The notes under the pieces are model-generated. The model ran no database searches and was not told the DNA's origin. It saw only the letters and a program-made list of their open reading frames with translations. The position numbers and the translations under genes were made by a program. Shown here piece after piece: positions 7,641 through 14,598 of a DNA stretch of 22,704 nt. The DNA comes from Azophilus sp964638775. Its GTDB lineage: Bacteria > Pseudomonadota > Gammaproteobacteria > Pseudomonadales > Azotimanducaceae. The DNA lies in the NCBI GenBank assembly GCA_964638775.1, contig CAZWZH010000057.1, positions 1 through 22,704 on the forward strand, written 5' to 3'. The number at the start of each line of letters is the position of its first letter. The first letter of the stretch is position 1.

Positions 7641-9365
7641 CTAAAGCGGCTCCGTCTCCAGCACGACGTCGTCGCTGTTGCCGGTCATCTCCCAGCGAAT
7701 CAGCGACATGGGGATCGTGCCCGATGACAGGAATTCGTCGATGAAGTCACGGATCACGAAGTCGTCGCCCAGCGCCTGGGCCTGCTCCCGGAACAGCTTC
7801 ATGAAGTAGGCCTTGCCGGCGACGACGTTGCTGCTGTGGAAACCGCCGGGGTTGCGCAGGTTCGACTGCATTTCGAACCAGACCATGTCCTCGTCCGGGC
7901 GCGACCATCCCCGCGGCATGATCTGCGCGCAGAGGTGGCGGGCTTCGGTGAGGTCGATCTCGTTGGCGTGCATCTTCAGGTCCGGGATGCCGAGGCTCAT
8001 GTGGGAGGCGTTCATCAGGTACTCCATCTCCCTTCCGTTGCGCGGCCGCCCGTCGAGCACGCCCGCTTGCATGAGCAGTTCCTCAAGCGCGACCGCCCAG
8101 CCTTCCAGGCGCATCGAGCCCATGTTGAAACGCCGCCCGGCGCTGCGTATCGGGCTTCGGGTCAGGCGTTCCTGGCGCTGGTAGTCGAGCATGTGGCCGA
8201 TGTACTCGTGGGCCTCCCCCGGCAGGATCTCGCGCTGGCGCACCTTGGTGTCGATGCTCGAGTTCTCCGGAAGCAGCCAATCGGCTACCGAGTCGTCGAG
8301 TTCGCCGGTGGCCCCCCGGCCGCCGTGCGCGTAGTAATCGGCCGGGTTCACCCAGTCGTCAACCGTCATCAACTCCTCGTCGCGCAGGAAATCGACCACC
8401 CGGTGCAAGGCTTCGCGCATGCTTTCGTGCCAGGCTTTCTCGGACATCGACACCTTCAGGGGCGGCAGGTGCCTGTTCCTGTTTTCCTCGAGCTTCAGGA
8501 AGGTGATGATGCGGTCGTACTCCCGCTCGATGATCTGGTTGGTTTCCTCCCACCCCCAGGGCGAGAGCTGGACATTGCGCATCCACCAGTCGTAGTTGTC
8601 CTTGCCGAGGCCGGCATTGGGCGCCATGTCGGCCTGTTTGGCCTGAATCCACTGGCGATATTCCTCGACGGACGCGGCGGCTCGCCGGGCGGCGTCTGCG
8701 AGATCGGGATAGCCTGCCGCCAGCATTTCGGCGGCTTCTTCGAACAACTGACGTTCCTCGATGAAGTTGCGCACGGCGAATTCCGCGTAGTCGGCCACCG
8801 GTTCGCTCAGGTTCTCCCGCGCCTGTGCGTAGATTCCCGGTATGCCTTCGAGCGTTCGGCGCAACGCCTTCTGCTGATCGGCCGCAAGTGACAGGGGCCT
8901 TTCCGCATCGTCGGACGGATCCGGGCCGTCGTCGGAAAAGCCGAACAGGTCGTAGACGGGCCTGAAGAAATCGGGCGCGTTGATGCTCGCGCCGGCATCG
9001 CCCTCGAACATGGAGTAGAAACCGGGATCGCGGGACCAGGGCCTGTGCTCCCTGTGGTGGAACTCGAGCGCGTTCATTTCCGCGCGGACCAGGTGATGAT
9101 CCACCTGTTGCCACACCGGCCAACCCGTCGTGTCGATTGCCGCCAGTTCCGTCTGAAACACCTTGAGGCCCCGGTACTGGTCTGCCATCGCGGCTTTGCT
9201 GTAGTCCGGAATGCCCCCGTTAATTCTCGCCTGCTGGAATTCGCGGAATTCAAAGAACAGGTCGACCAGATCGTCGTAGCTGTCGCCGGCAGCGGCGACG
9301 GGGCTCGACAGGGCGCAACAGGCAAGCAGAAGAACAGGCAGGAAGGTCGGTTTGAGGTTGTTCAT
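7641..9365 (-). CDS. Exported DUF885-type metallopeptidase-like protein
   Basis: This 574-residue protein has an N-terminal signal sequence (FLPVLLLACCALSSPVAAAG, cleavage likely after AAA near residue 26), so it acts in the periplasm or outside. The body looks like DUF885, a gluzincin-type peptidase family: VRAEMNALEF with HRPWSRDPGFY at about 93-117, and the downstream glutamate motif LEGWAVALEE (E421). The metal site reads GEAHEYIGHMLDY (H386, E387, H391), one residue shorter between histidines than the usual HExxPGHH form. I prefer the ATG at 9365, which gives a compact signal peptide, over one five codons earlier; neither has a strong ribosome-binding site. It lies 48 bases after the amidohydrolase gene and is probably its operon partner, cleaving peptides. 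Specificity unknown. Confidence 0.8.
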   Translation of the reverse strand: MNNLKPTFLPVLLLACCALSSPVAAAGDSYDDLVDLFFEFREFQQARINGGIPDYSKAAMADQYRGLKVFQTELAAIDTTGWPVWQQVDHHLVRAEMNALEFHHREHRPWSRDPGFYSMFEGDAGASINAPDFFRPVYDLFGFSDDGPDPSDDAERPLSLAADQQKALRRTLEGIPGIYAQARENLSEPVADYAEFAVRNFIEERQLFEEAAEMLAAGYPDLADAARRAAASVEEYRQWIQAKQADMAPNAGLGKDNYDWWMRNVQLSPWGWEETNQIIEREYDRIITFLKLEENRNRHLPPLKVSMSEKAWHESMREALHRVVDFLRDEELMTVDDWVNPADYYAHGGRGATGELDDSVADWLLPENSSIDTKVRQREILPGEAHEYIGHMLDYQRQERLTRSPIRSAGRRFNMGSMRLEGWAVALEELLMQAGVLDGRPRNGREMEYLMNASHMSLGIPDLKMHANEIDLTEARHLCAQIMPRGWSRPDEDMVWFEMQSNLRNPGGFHSSNVVAGKAYFMKLFREQAQALGDDFVIRDFIDEFLSSGTIPMSLIRWEMTGNSDDVVLETEPL

Positions 9366-9413
9366 GGCCGATCCGATCATTGAGCCGCTGGCGGCTCGGG
9401 TTGCGGGCGGTGT

Positions 9414-10667
9414 TCAGAAGTACAGGTCAAAGAAGTCTTCCACGCCTTCGTTGGGCCCGAGATTGACGAGGCGGCCGTCCTTCATCACCAGCCGAACGTC
9501 GCGAACGGCGGAGATATCGGCCAGCGGGTCGCTCCCCAGCACCGCCAGGTCCGCCAGCTTGCCGGCTTCGACGGTGCCCAGGTCGCCGGCGAGCTCACAG
9601 AGGTCGGCGGATGTCCGGGTCGCCGCGATCAGGGCGTCCATCTCGCGCATGCCCACCTTGACCATGCATTCGAGTTCCCGCTTGTTGAATTCCGCGATGG
9701 GAGACGAATCGCTGCCGCAGGCGATCTTGACGCCGGCGCGCATGGCTTTCCGCACACTCTCCCGGTGCTGGGCCGCCGCGCCCCGGGCCTTCCTTATCTG
9801 GAAATCCGGCAACGAGTCGATCCATTCGTCGTCCTGGGTACAGGAGATGGTCGGAACGTAGAAGGCATCGCGTTCCAGGATCATGTCGACCGCTTCATCG
9901 TCGAGAAAACCGTGTTCGATGGTGTCGGCGCCGCCGCGCAGGGCGGTCTTGACGCCGCCGAGCCCCCAGGTGTGCACGGCCACGCGCTTGTCCTTGGCGT
10001 GAGCGACTTCGGTGGCCGCCTCGATCTCCTCCAGCGTAAACTGGGACTCCTCCATGGTCTCGCCCTCGGTCATGATGCCGCCGGTCACCATGAGCTTGAT
10101 CTGGTCGGCGCCGAATTTCAGGTTCTGGCGCACGGCCTTGCGCATCTCCCAGGGGCCGTCGACCTCCAGCGCGCCCAGCGTGCCGTGACCGTGACCGCCC
10201 GTGATGGATATCCCCCTGGTGCAGACGGTGAGCCGGGGACCCTGCATCACGCCCTTGTCGAAAGCGCGCTTCCACGCCACATCGACGAACCCGTCCTCGC
10301 CGACACAACGGACCCCGGTGACGCCCACGCGCAGCGCATCCATCGCATTGCGGCCGGCCCGGATCGTGTAGTCGGTGAGCGCTTCCGTCTCCAGGTAGTT
10401 GTGCGGATCGGGAATGAGGTCGCCCATGTGCGCATGCACGTCCCACATGCCGGGCAGCAGGTAGCCGCCCGCGAGGTCGATCCAGCGCGAGCCGTCGGGG
10501 AGTGCCACCGGCTGCAAGCCGGCGCCGGGGGTAACGCCCGCGGGCGGCACAAACGCGCCCTCACCCACCGCCGTTATCCGGTTGCCCTCTACCGTCACCG
10601 TGCTGTCCGCCAGGGGCGGAGCGCCCGTGCAGGGGATGACCGTGCAGTTGCCGAGAATGGTCTTCAT
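9414..10667 (-). CDS. Amidohydrolase-superfamily dipeptidase/prolidase-like hydrolase, cytoplasmic
   Basis: This 417-residue metal-dependent hydrolase belongs to the amidohydrolase group that contains Xaa-Pro and Xaa-Arg/Lys dipeptidases and imidazolonepropionase-like proteins. All binuclear-metal ligands are visible: HAH (H78, H80), the lysine expected to be carboxylated in IKLMVTGG (K191), H232 in VAVHTWG, H252 in TIEHGF, and D320 in ACGSDSSP. No signal peptide is present, so it works inside the cell, unlike its paralogue at 20262-21653. I chose the ATG at 10667 over one 16 codons upstream because the protein then begins at the typical first beta strand (MKTILGNCTVI) and GGTGGG lies before it. 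It is first in an operon with the DUF885 gene. The likely job is cleavage of small peptides or N-acyl amino acids. Confidence 0.88.
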   Translation of the reverse strand: MKTILGNCTVIPCTGAPPLADSTVTVEGNRITAVGEGAFVPPAGVTPGAGLQPVALPDGSRWIDLAGGYLLPGMWDVHAHMGDLIPDPHNYLETEALTDYTIRAGRNAMDALRVGVTGVRCVGEDGFVDVAWKRAFDKGVMQGPRLTVCTRGISITGGHGHGTLGALEVDGPWEMRKAVRQNLKFGADQIKLMVTGGIMTEGETMEESQFTLEEIEAATEVAHAKDKRVAVHTWGLGGVKTALRGGADTIEHGFLDDEAVDMILERDAFYVPTISCTQDDEWIDSLPDFQIRKARGAAAQHRESVRKAMRAGVKIACGSDSSPIAEFNKRELECMVKVGMREMDALIAATRTSADLCELAGDLGTVEAGKLADLAVLGSDPLADISAVRDVRLVMKDGRLVNLGPNEGVEDFFDLYF

Positions 10668-10734
10668 GCCAGCCCACCCGATCCGGGTTCTTCGTTCAGC
10701 CGGTTGTCTCCGCAAACGGCCTGGCCATCAGCCT

Positions 10735-10772
10735 CTATCTTCCCGGTTGTCATCTATCTTCCCGGTTGTCAT
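10735..10772. repeat. Perfect 19-base tandem repeat, two copies
   Basis: The unit ctatcttcccggttgtcat occurs at 10735-10753 and 10754-10772. It covers the -10 and initial transcribed region of the promoter predicted for the minus-strand amidohydrolase operon. A period near two helical turns suits two copies of a regulator on one DNA face, but a recent slippage duplication is also possible. Confidence 0.9.
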
Positions 10773-10779
10773 CGGTCAA
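10751..10779 (-). promoter_or_regulatory. Candidate promoter of the amidohydrolase-DUF885 operon
   Basis: On the minus strand TTGACC (10774-10779) and TAGATG (10751-10756) are 17 bases apart, five of six and four of six matches to the sigma-70 consensus. The transcript would start inside the tandem repeat, about 75-80 bases before the ATG. Confidence 0.35.
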
Positions 10780-10902
10780 GCCTCCCGGTTCCAAGCGTCG
10801 CGTTCCCGTCGGGTCCGCACCGTTCGCACTCGCTGGCGCACCTGCAGTTCCAGGGCGCAAGTTCGGAAAGGCACTGCCGTCCGAGTAGCCCCGAATCGCG
10901 GT

Positions 10903-10932
10903 TTGGACCGACAAAGAGAATAAAATATACAA
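10903..10932 (+). promoter_or_regulatory. Candidate SDR promoter overlapped by a degenerate palindrome
   Basis: TTGGAC (10903-10908) and TATACA (10926-10931) are 17 bases apart. The -10 lies in GAGAATA-AAA-TATACAA (10916-10932). Its right arm is identical to that of the perfect palindrome at 20199-20215, while the left arm matches four of seven positions. It belongs to the shared-operator hypothesis as the weakest member. Confidence 0.35.
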
Positions 10933-11001
10933 TCGCTTCAAACCGTCGGCAACGACACCGTCGCAGCGTTATTTCAACCGCACAACCGGAGGATTCTTTA
11001 C

Positions 11002-11748
11002 ATGAGCGAACAACGGGTTGCACTGGTCACCGGGTCCGCCACCGGCCTTGGCGCGCGGATCGTGCGCAGTTTTGCCGACAGGGGTTTCGGCGTGGTTGTC
11101 AACCATCTCTTCGACAACGAGGCCGATTCCTTGAGGGAGGAGATTTCCCGGCAGCACGGCGCCGATGCGGTTCTCACCTGTCAGGCCGACGTGGCCAACC
11201 GCGCCCAGGTACAGGCGATGTATGGGGAAACGATTCAAAAGTTCGGCAGGGTCGACGTGCTCGTCAACTGCGCCGGGATCAACCTCGATGCCCCGTTCAT
11301 GGAAATCACCGACGAGTCCTGGGACGCGGTGATTTCCGCACACCTGAAAGGGCACTTCGTCTGCGGCCAGGAGTTCGTTAATCACAATCCCGACCGGGAG
11401 GGGGTCATTATCAATCTGGGCGCCGCTGCCGGGTCCATCGGCCGCAAGAACGGCGCCAATTTCTGCGCCGCCAAGGCCGGCGTGATCGTATTGACCAAGT
11501 GCATGGCGCTGGAACTGGCGCCGCGCATCCGGGTGAACTGCCTGGTGCCCGGTTCCGTCCAGACCCGGGAAGTCATAGACCGCTACGACCTGGAAACCCC
11601 CGAAGGCCTGGAAAAGGAACTGGCCACCCTGCCCCTGGGCCGGCTCGGCGAGTTCGAGGACATCACCCACATGGTGCATTGCATCGTGGACGCGAAGTTC
11701 ACCACCGGGGCCAAGTTCTACGTCAACGGCGGGCAGTACATGCACTGA
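11002..11748 (+). CDS. Short-chain dehydrogenase/reductase-fold protein with degenerate catalytic tetrad
   Basis: This 248-residue protein has the SDR Rossmann fold. The cofactor-binding TGSATGLGA is at about 10-18, with VDVLVNCAGIN (the NAG-type motif) and a C-terminal GAKFYVNGGQYMH. The active site is unusual. The tetrad Asn is H114 (AHLKGHF), the catalytic Ser, 13 residues before the Tyr position, is A141 (INLGAAAG), and the Tyr is F154 (NFCAAKAG); only K158 remains. Normal hydride-transfer chemistry is therefore doubtful, though the nucleotide site looks intact. It may be a pseudoenzyme with a binding or regulatory role, or catalyse different chemistry. The ATG at 11002 is preceded by CGGAGGA at a good distance. 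It is a single gene followed by a truncated ORF start and has its own predicted promoter. Confidence 0.88.
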   Translation: MSEQRVALVTGSATGLGARIVRSFADRGFGVVVNHLFDNEADSLREEISRQHGADAVLTCQADVANRAQVQAMYGETIQKFGRVDVLVNCAGINLDAPFMEITDESWDAVISAHLKGHFVCGQEFVNHNPDREGVIINLGAAAGSIGRKNGANFCAAKAGVIVLTKCMALELAPRIRVNCLVPGSVQTREVIDRYDLETPEGLEKELATLPLGRLGEFEDITHMVHCIVDAKFTTGAKFYVNGGQYMH

Positions 11749-11772
11749 ACGAAGCCCACCTGGAGTCGAAGC

Positions 11773-11839
11773 ATGAAAACCTCATTTTGCCTGGCTGTCC
11801 TGATGTTGCGAGTTCCCATTGCGGGTGCTGTGCCGGCTA
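11773..11839 (+). pseudogene. Orphan 5' end of an exported-protein gene (truncated)
   Basis: Twenty-four bases after the SDR stop there is GGAG, seven bases, then ATG and a signal-peptide-like start (MKTSFCLAVLMLRVPIAGA). The frame then runs into the 3' end of the oppositely oriented AAA/DUF4143 gene, where it stays open to about 11997 only as an antisense shadow. The ribosome-binding site and export signal suggest a real gene once followed the SDR and was cut by insertion or deletion. The end given is where the AAA gene begins to overlap; the true breakpoint is not visible. Confidence 0.4.
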
Positions 11840-13069
11840 CAGGATCCGCCACCAGGGCGCAGCGAGGATTCCCCCGCTCATTTGCCGAACCTCGTCACCG
11901 CCGTGCAGCAGCAGGCCGCCGGCGAACTGGTCCCGGTACTCCTCCCGAAACAGGCGCAGTCCGGTGGTGTCTGCGTACCGCGGGGTGGCGGCTTTGACCT
12001 CGATGGCCAGCAGGCGGTTGCCGCATTCGATCACGAAATCGACTTCGCGATCCGTGGTGGTGCGCCAGTAGAGCACCTCTGGCGTGGGAATCCGGCCCTC
12101 ACGCCACACGAGCAGGTCCACGAGCACCAGGTTCTCCAGGTGAACTCCCGTCAGTTCGTCGGTGCCGGTGAGCCAAAGTGCGAGGGCGGGGTCGCTCCAA
12201 TAGAGTTTGGGGCCCTTTATCAGGCGCTTCGTCCGGTTGACCGAATACGCGGGCAGCCGGAAAGTCTGAAAGGAAGTTTCGAGCAGGTTGAGGTGGCGCT
12301 GTACGGTGGCGCGGGGGATCCGGGTGTCGCGCGCGATCTCGGCCTGGTTCACCAGGCCGCCGAGACGGTGGCTGGCGGCGCGCATGAGGCGCCGGAAATC
12401 CACAAGATCGCTGACTGCCGACAGCACCTGCAGGTCGCGTTCCAGATAGGTGCGAACGTAGCCGTCAAACCAGAGTGCGCGAGCTTCCTCGTCGGGCAAC
12501 TCCAGCGCGGGGACGGGATAGCCGCTTTCACGTACCGATCTGCGCCAGTCAGCGGGCGCATCTTGGTCATTCCTTAAAAGTGCGGTCCACTTGTCCGCCG
12601 GCGTTGACAGCAGTGCCGACCAGATACCGGGTACACCCCTGCCGAGCCGTTCCCGCCGGGTGAGCGGCCAGAGATTGACGTAAGTCGCACGACCCGCCAG
12701 TGACTCGGAAACGCGCTGCATCAAGAGTAGGTTGGCTGAACCTGTGAGTACGAAACGACCGTGCTTGCGCGGCCTGTCGGAATCCACGGCACGCTTTACA
12801 GCGAGAAGCAGGTCGGGTTCCCTTTGAATCTCGTCCAACGCCAGACGCGGCGCACTCCGAACCAGATCGTCCGGCGCGAGACGTGCCTGTTCGCGAACAT
12901 CGGGGTCGTCGAGGGTGAGGTAAAGATAATCCGCAAGGGACGGTTCGTTCTGCACCAGTGTGCTCTTGCCTGTCTGCCGGGCGCCCATGAGAACGACGAC
13001 CGGGGAAACGGTGAGCGCCTTGCTCAGCAGACTGGCGGCGAAACGCGGTATGTAGGTAAAATCGCTCAT
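11837..13069 (-). CDS. AAA-family ATPase with DUF4143 C-terminal domain
   Basis: This 410-residue protein combines an N-terminal P-loop ATPase (AAA_14) with a DUF4143 region. Walker A is GARQTGKST (29-37), Walker B is LALDE (76-80), and the sensor-like LTGSANLL is at 108-115. A winged-helix-like segment lies at about 236-268 (LVNQAEIARDTRIPRATVQR). The C-terminal part has E312 (HLENLV), D344 (REVDFVIE) and E357-x-K359 (LAIEVKA), in the order of a PD-(D/E)xK nuclease-like core. Such proteins are common accessory genes of unsettled function, sometimes linked to defence or mobile DNA. The start at 13069 (MSDFTYIPRF) fits the family; no ribosome-binding site is obvious. It is alone on its strand between unrelated units and overruns a broken ORF start, so it is probably acquired. 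Confidence 0.88.
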   Translation of the reverse strand: MSDFTYIPRFAASLLSKALTVSPVVVLMGARQTGKSTLVQNEPSLADYLYLTLDDPDVREQARLAPDDLVRSAPRLALDEIQREPDLLLAVKRAVDSDRPRKHGRFVLTGSANLLLMQRVSESLAGRATYVNLWPLTRRERLGRGVPGIWSALLSTPADKWTALLRNDQDAPADWRRSVRESGYPVPALELPDEEARALWFDGYVRTYLERDLQVLSAVSDLVDFRRLMRAASHRLGGLVNQAEIARDTRIPRATVQRHLNLLETSFQTFRLPAYSVNRTKRLIKGPKLYWSDPALALWLTGTDELTGVHLENLVLVDLLVWREGRIPTPEVLYWRTTTDREVDFVIECGNRLLAIEVKAATPRYADTTGLRLFREEYRDQFAGGLLLHGGDEVRQMSGGILAAPWWRIL

Positions 13070-13104
13070 ATGAAAGGCGATTATTGCTTATCTCATGAGC
13101 GATT
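13060..13104. repeat. 10-base inverted repeat at the AAA/DUF4143 start
   Basis: AATCGCTCAT (13060-13069) and ATGAGCGATT (13095-13104) are perfect inverted copies 25 bases apart. The left arm is the gene's own first codons (ATG AGC GAT T). GCGATTA also occurs at 13077-13083. It could be an autoregulatory site or an mRNA hairpin hiding the start codon; neither is proven. Confidence 0.5.
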
Positions 13105-13313
13105 ATCAACCAAATATGAGCCTGCGGTATACGCCAAGCACGGCCCCATCGGCATCTGCCACCGTCTGCTCGCGATTCCAGGTACACGCCATCTGCGCGG
13201 CCGCTACAGTGACTTTTCCAATCGATCGGTTGCGCAAAATTCGAGGGGCGAGAATATCGGGCACATTCGAGCGACGAGCAACGCCGTCAGGCGGGATGGA
13301 TCGGCGGTCCGTC
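13105..13313. other. Spacer between AAA/DUF4143 and aldo/keto reductase genes
   Basis: I find no convincing gene, promoter or terminator in these 209 bases. Frames on both strands stay open through parts of it, but none has a recognisable motif or start signal. It may be remnant sequence flanking the AAA insertion. Confidence 0.4.
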
Positions 13314-14348
13314 CTACGGGATGGTCTGCTTCATCCAGCCCGCCGTGTTGTGGAAGTTGGCCACCGCGCTGCCCGGCGGGACCAGGGCATCGCAGGATGC
13401 GCGGGTCTCGTCGTCGAGTTCGGTCTCGAGAACGGCCAGAAACTCCGTCAATTGCGCCACCGTTCGCGGCCCGATCAGGGGCGCTGTAACGCCGGGTTGC
13501 CCTTTCACCCACACCACCGCCAGTTGCGCGGCGGTCAGGCCGAGACCCTGGGCAATTTTCGCGAACTCTATGCCAACCTCGATGCCGGCACGGGTCACGC
13601 GATCGGCATAGAACCCGCCTCGCAACACGGCTCGCGAGTCTTCCGGAAACGCGCTCGCATCCGTGTAGCGGCCGGCAAGCACGCCCATCGCCATCGGCGA
13701 CCAGGTGATCACCCCCAATCCGTGCTCCCTGCACATGGGCAGCAGTTCGTTCTCGATGCGCCGGTCGAGCAGGTTGTAGGGCGGTTGCTCGCTGACGATG
13801 CGGGCATAGCCCTTCATCTCGCTGACCATGATGGCGTTCATCACCGCCCAGGCCGGGTGTGTCGAGGTGCCGATATAGCGGACCTTGCCCTGGCGCACGA
13901 GGGTGTCCAGGGCGAAGAGCTGCTCGTCCCAGGGAATGTGCGGGGACGGGCGGTGGATCTGGTACAGGTCGATGTAGTCGGTCTGCAGGCGCTTCAGCGA
14001 GTGCTCACAGGCGCGGATGATGTTCAGGCGGCTGTGACCGTGGTCGTTGGGCCCCACATAGGCCGGGTCGTCGAGCGTGTAGCCCGGCCGGCGCTTGCCG
14101 TGGTCGACCTTGGTGGCGATCAGCATCTTCTCGCGCCAGCCGGTGCGTTTCAGCGTCTCGCCGATGATCTTCTCGCCGGCGCCGCCCGCGTAGACATCGC
14201 CGGTATCGAGCAGGTTGATACCGGCCTCCATGGCCATCTCGAGAATCCTGGCCGATTCGTCCGCCGGCGTCGGGTCCATGAAATTGTCGGTGCCCAATGC
14301 GAACGGCGACACCCGGATACCCGTGCGGCCAAGCAATCGATAGTCCAT
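13314..14348 (-). CDS. Aldo/keto reductase family oxidoreductase
   Basis: This 344-residue NADPH-type oxidoreductase has the full aldo/keto reductase tetrad. D48 and Y53 are in NLLDTGDVYAGG, K80 is in LIATKVDHG, and H132 is in DLYQIHRPSP. Other family blocks are the LGRTGIRVSPFALGTDNF start, IRYIG-type strand (VRYIGTSTHPAWAV), and ITWSPMAMGVLAGRY (about 220-234). The C-terminal LAVVWVKGQPGVTAPLIGPR is the nucleotide-binding end. It appears enzymatically intact and cytoplasmic. It diverges from the DapA-like gene across a 250-base region with a palindromic operator candidate, so both may be controlled together. It would reduce an aldehyde or ketone, perhaps a product of the neighbouring lyase, but the substrate cannot be told from sequence. 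The ribosome-binding site before the ATG is weak. Confidence 0.92.
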   Translation of the reverse strand: MDYRLLGRTGIRVSPFALGTDNFMDPTPADESARILEMAMEAGINLLDTGDVYAGGAGEKIIGETLKRTGWREKMLIATKVDHGKRRPGYTLDDPAYVGPNDHGHSRLNIIRACEHSLKRLQTDYIDLYQIHRPSPHIPWDEQLFALDTLVRQGKVRYIGTSTHPAWAVMNAIMVSEMKGYARIVSEQPPYNLLDRRIENELLPMCREHGLGVITWSPMAMGVLAGRYTDASAFPEDSRAVLRGGFYADRVTRAGIEVGIEFAKIAQGLGLTAAQLAVVWVKGQPGVTAPLIGPRTVAQLTEFLAVLETELDDETRASCDALVPPGSAVANFHNTAGWMKQTIP

Positions 14349-14467
14349 TTCAGTGTGTTTCCGTCGGGGTTTCGAATTCAGCGTTTCACAGTATCATCGG
14401 GTTCCGCTGCGCGGGAAAGAATGCCTGAACGAAGGACCTGGCAGGCGCCGGACGCAGTATGGCAACG

Positions 14468-14484
14468 CTGTATACTTTATACGG
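14468..14484 (+). promoter_or_regulatory. 7-3-7 palindrome over the lyase-symporter promoter
   Basis: CTGTATA-CTT-TATACGG is an inverted repeat with six of seven arm positions paired. It ends eight bases before a perfect -10 hexamer and covers the position where the -35 would be, 17 bases upstream, so a bound protein would block polymerase. Its form matches the palindromes at 6127 and 20199. Confidence 0.5.
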
Positions 14485-14491
14485 TAGTGTA

Positions 14492-14497
14492 TATAAT
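14492..14497 (+). promoter_or_regulatory. -10 element (TATAAT) of the DapA-like/symporter unit
   Basis: A perfect TATAAT lies 101 bases before the lyase ATG. The matching -35 (TGTATA, 14469-14474, 17-base spacing) is weak and lies within the palindrome, as expected for a regulated promoter. Confidence 0.5.
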
Positions 14498-14598
14498 CGC
14501 TTGTCGGCCCACAACGCACCAACGGGCGCCGGCAGGCATTCAGGCACATCCCTGCCCATCGGCAACAGGGCGGAAGGGGAGAACTTCGGGAGCAACCT

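Larger units (their letters stand above)
10668..11001. other. Divergent intergenic region (334 bases) between amidohydrolase and SDR genes
   Basis: No gene is convincing here. It holds divergent promoter candidates, a 19-base tandem repeat on the amidohydrolase side, and an AT-rich TATACAAT element on the SDR side. The SDR promoter is bracketed by an inverted repeat CGGTTTG (10899-10905) / CAAACCG (10939-10945). Additional CCGGTT copies occur near 10700 and 10783. Confidence 0.6.

Noticed and set aside
6242..13098. Identical 11-base ttatctcatga upstream of the antitoxin and of the AAA/DUF4143 gene
   Set aside because: An 11-base match is expected many times by chance in a window this size, and the orientation relative to the two genes differs, so a shared regulator is not supported.
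13105..13310. Open frame containing YAKHGPIGICHRLLAIPG
   Set aside because: It continues from antisense of the AAA gene, has no start or ribosome-binding site of its own and no recognisable domain.
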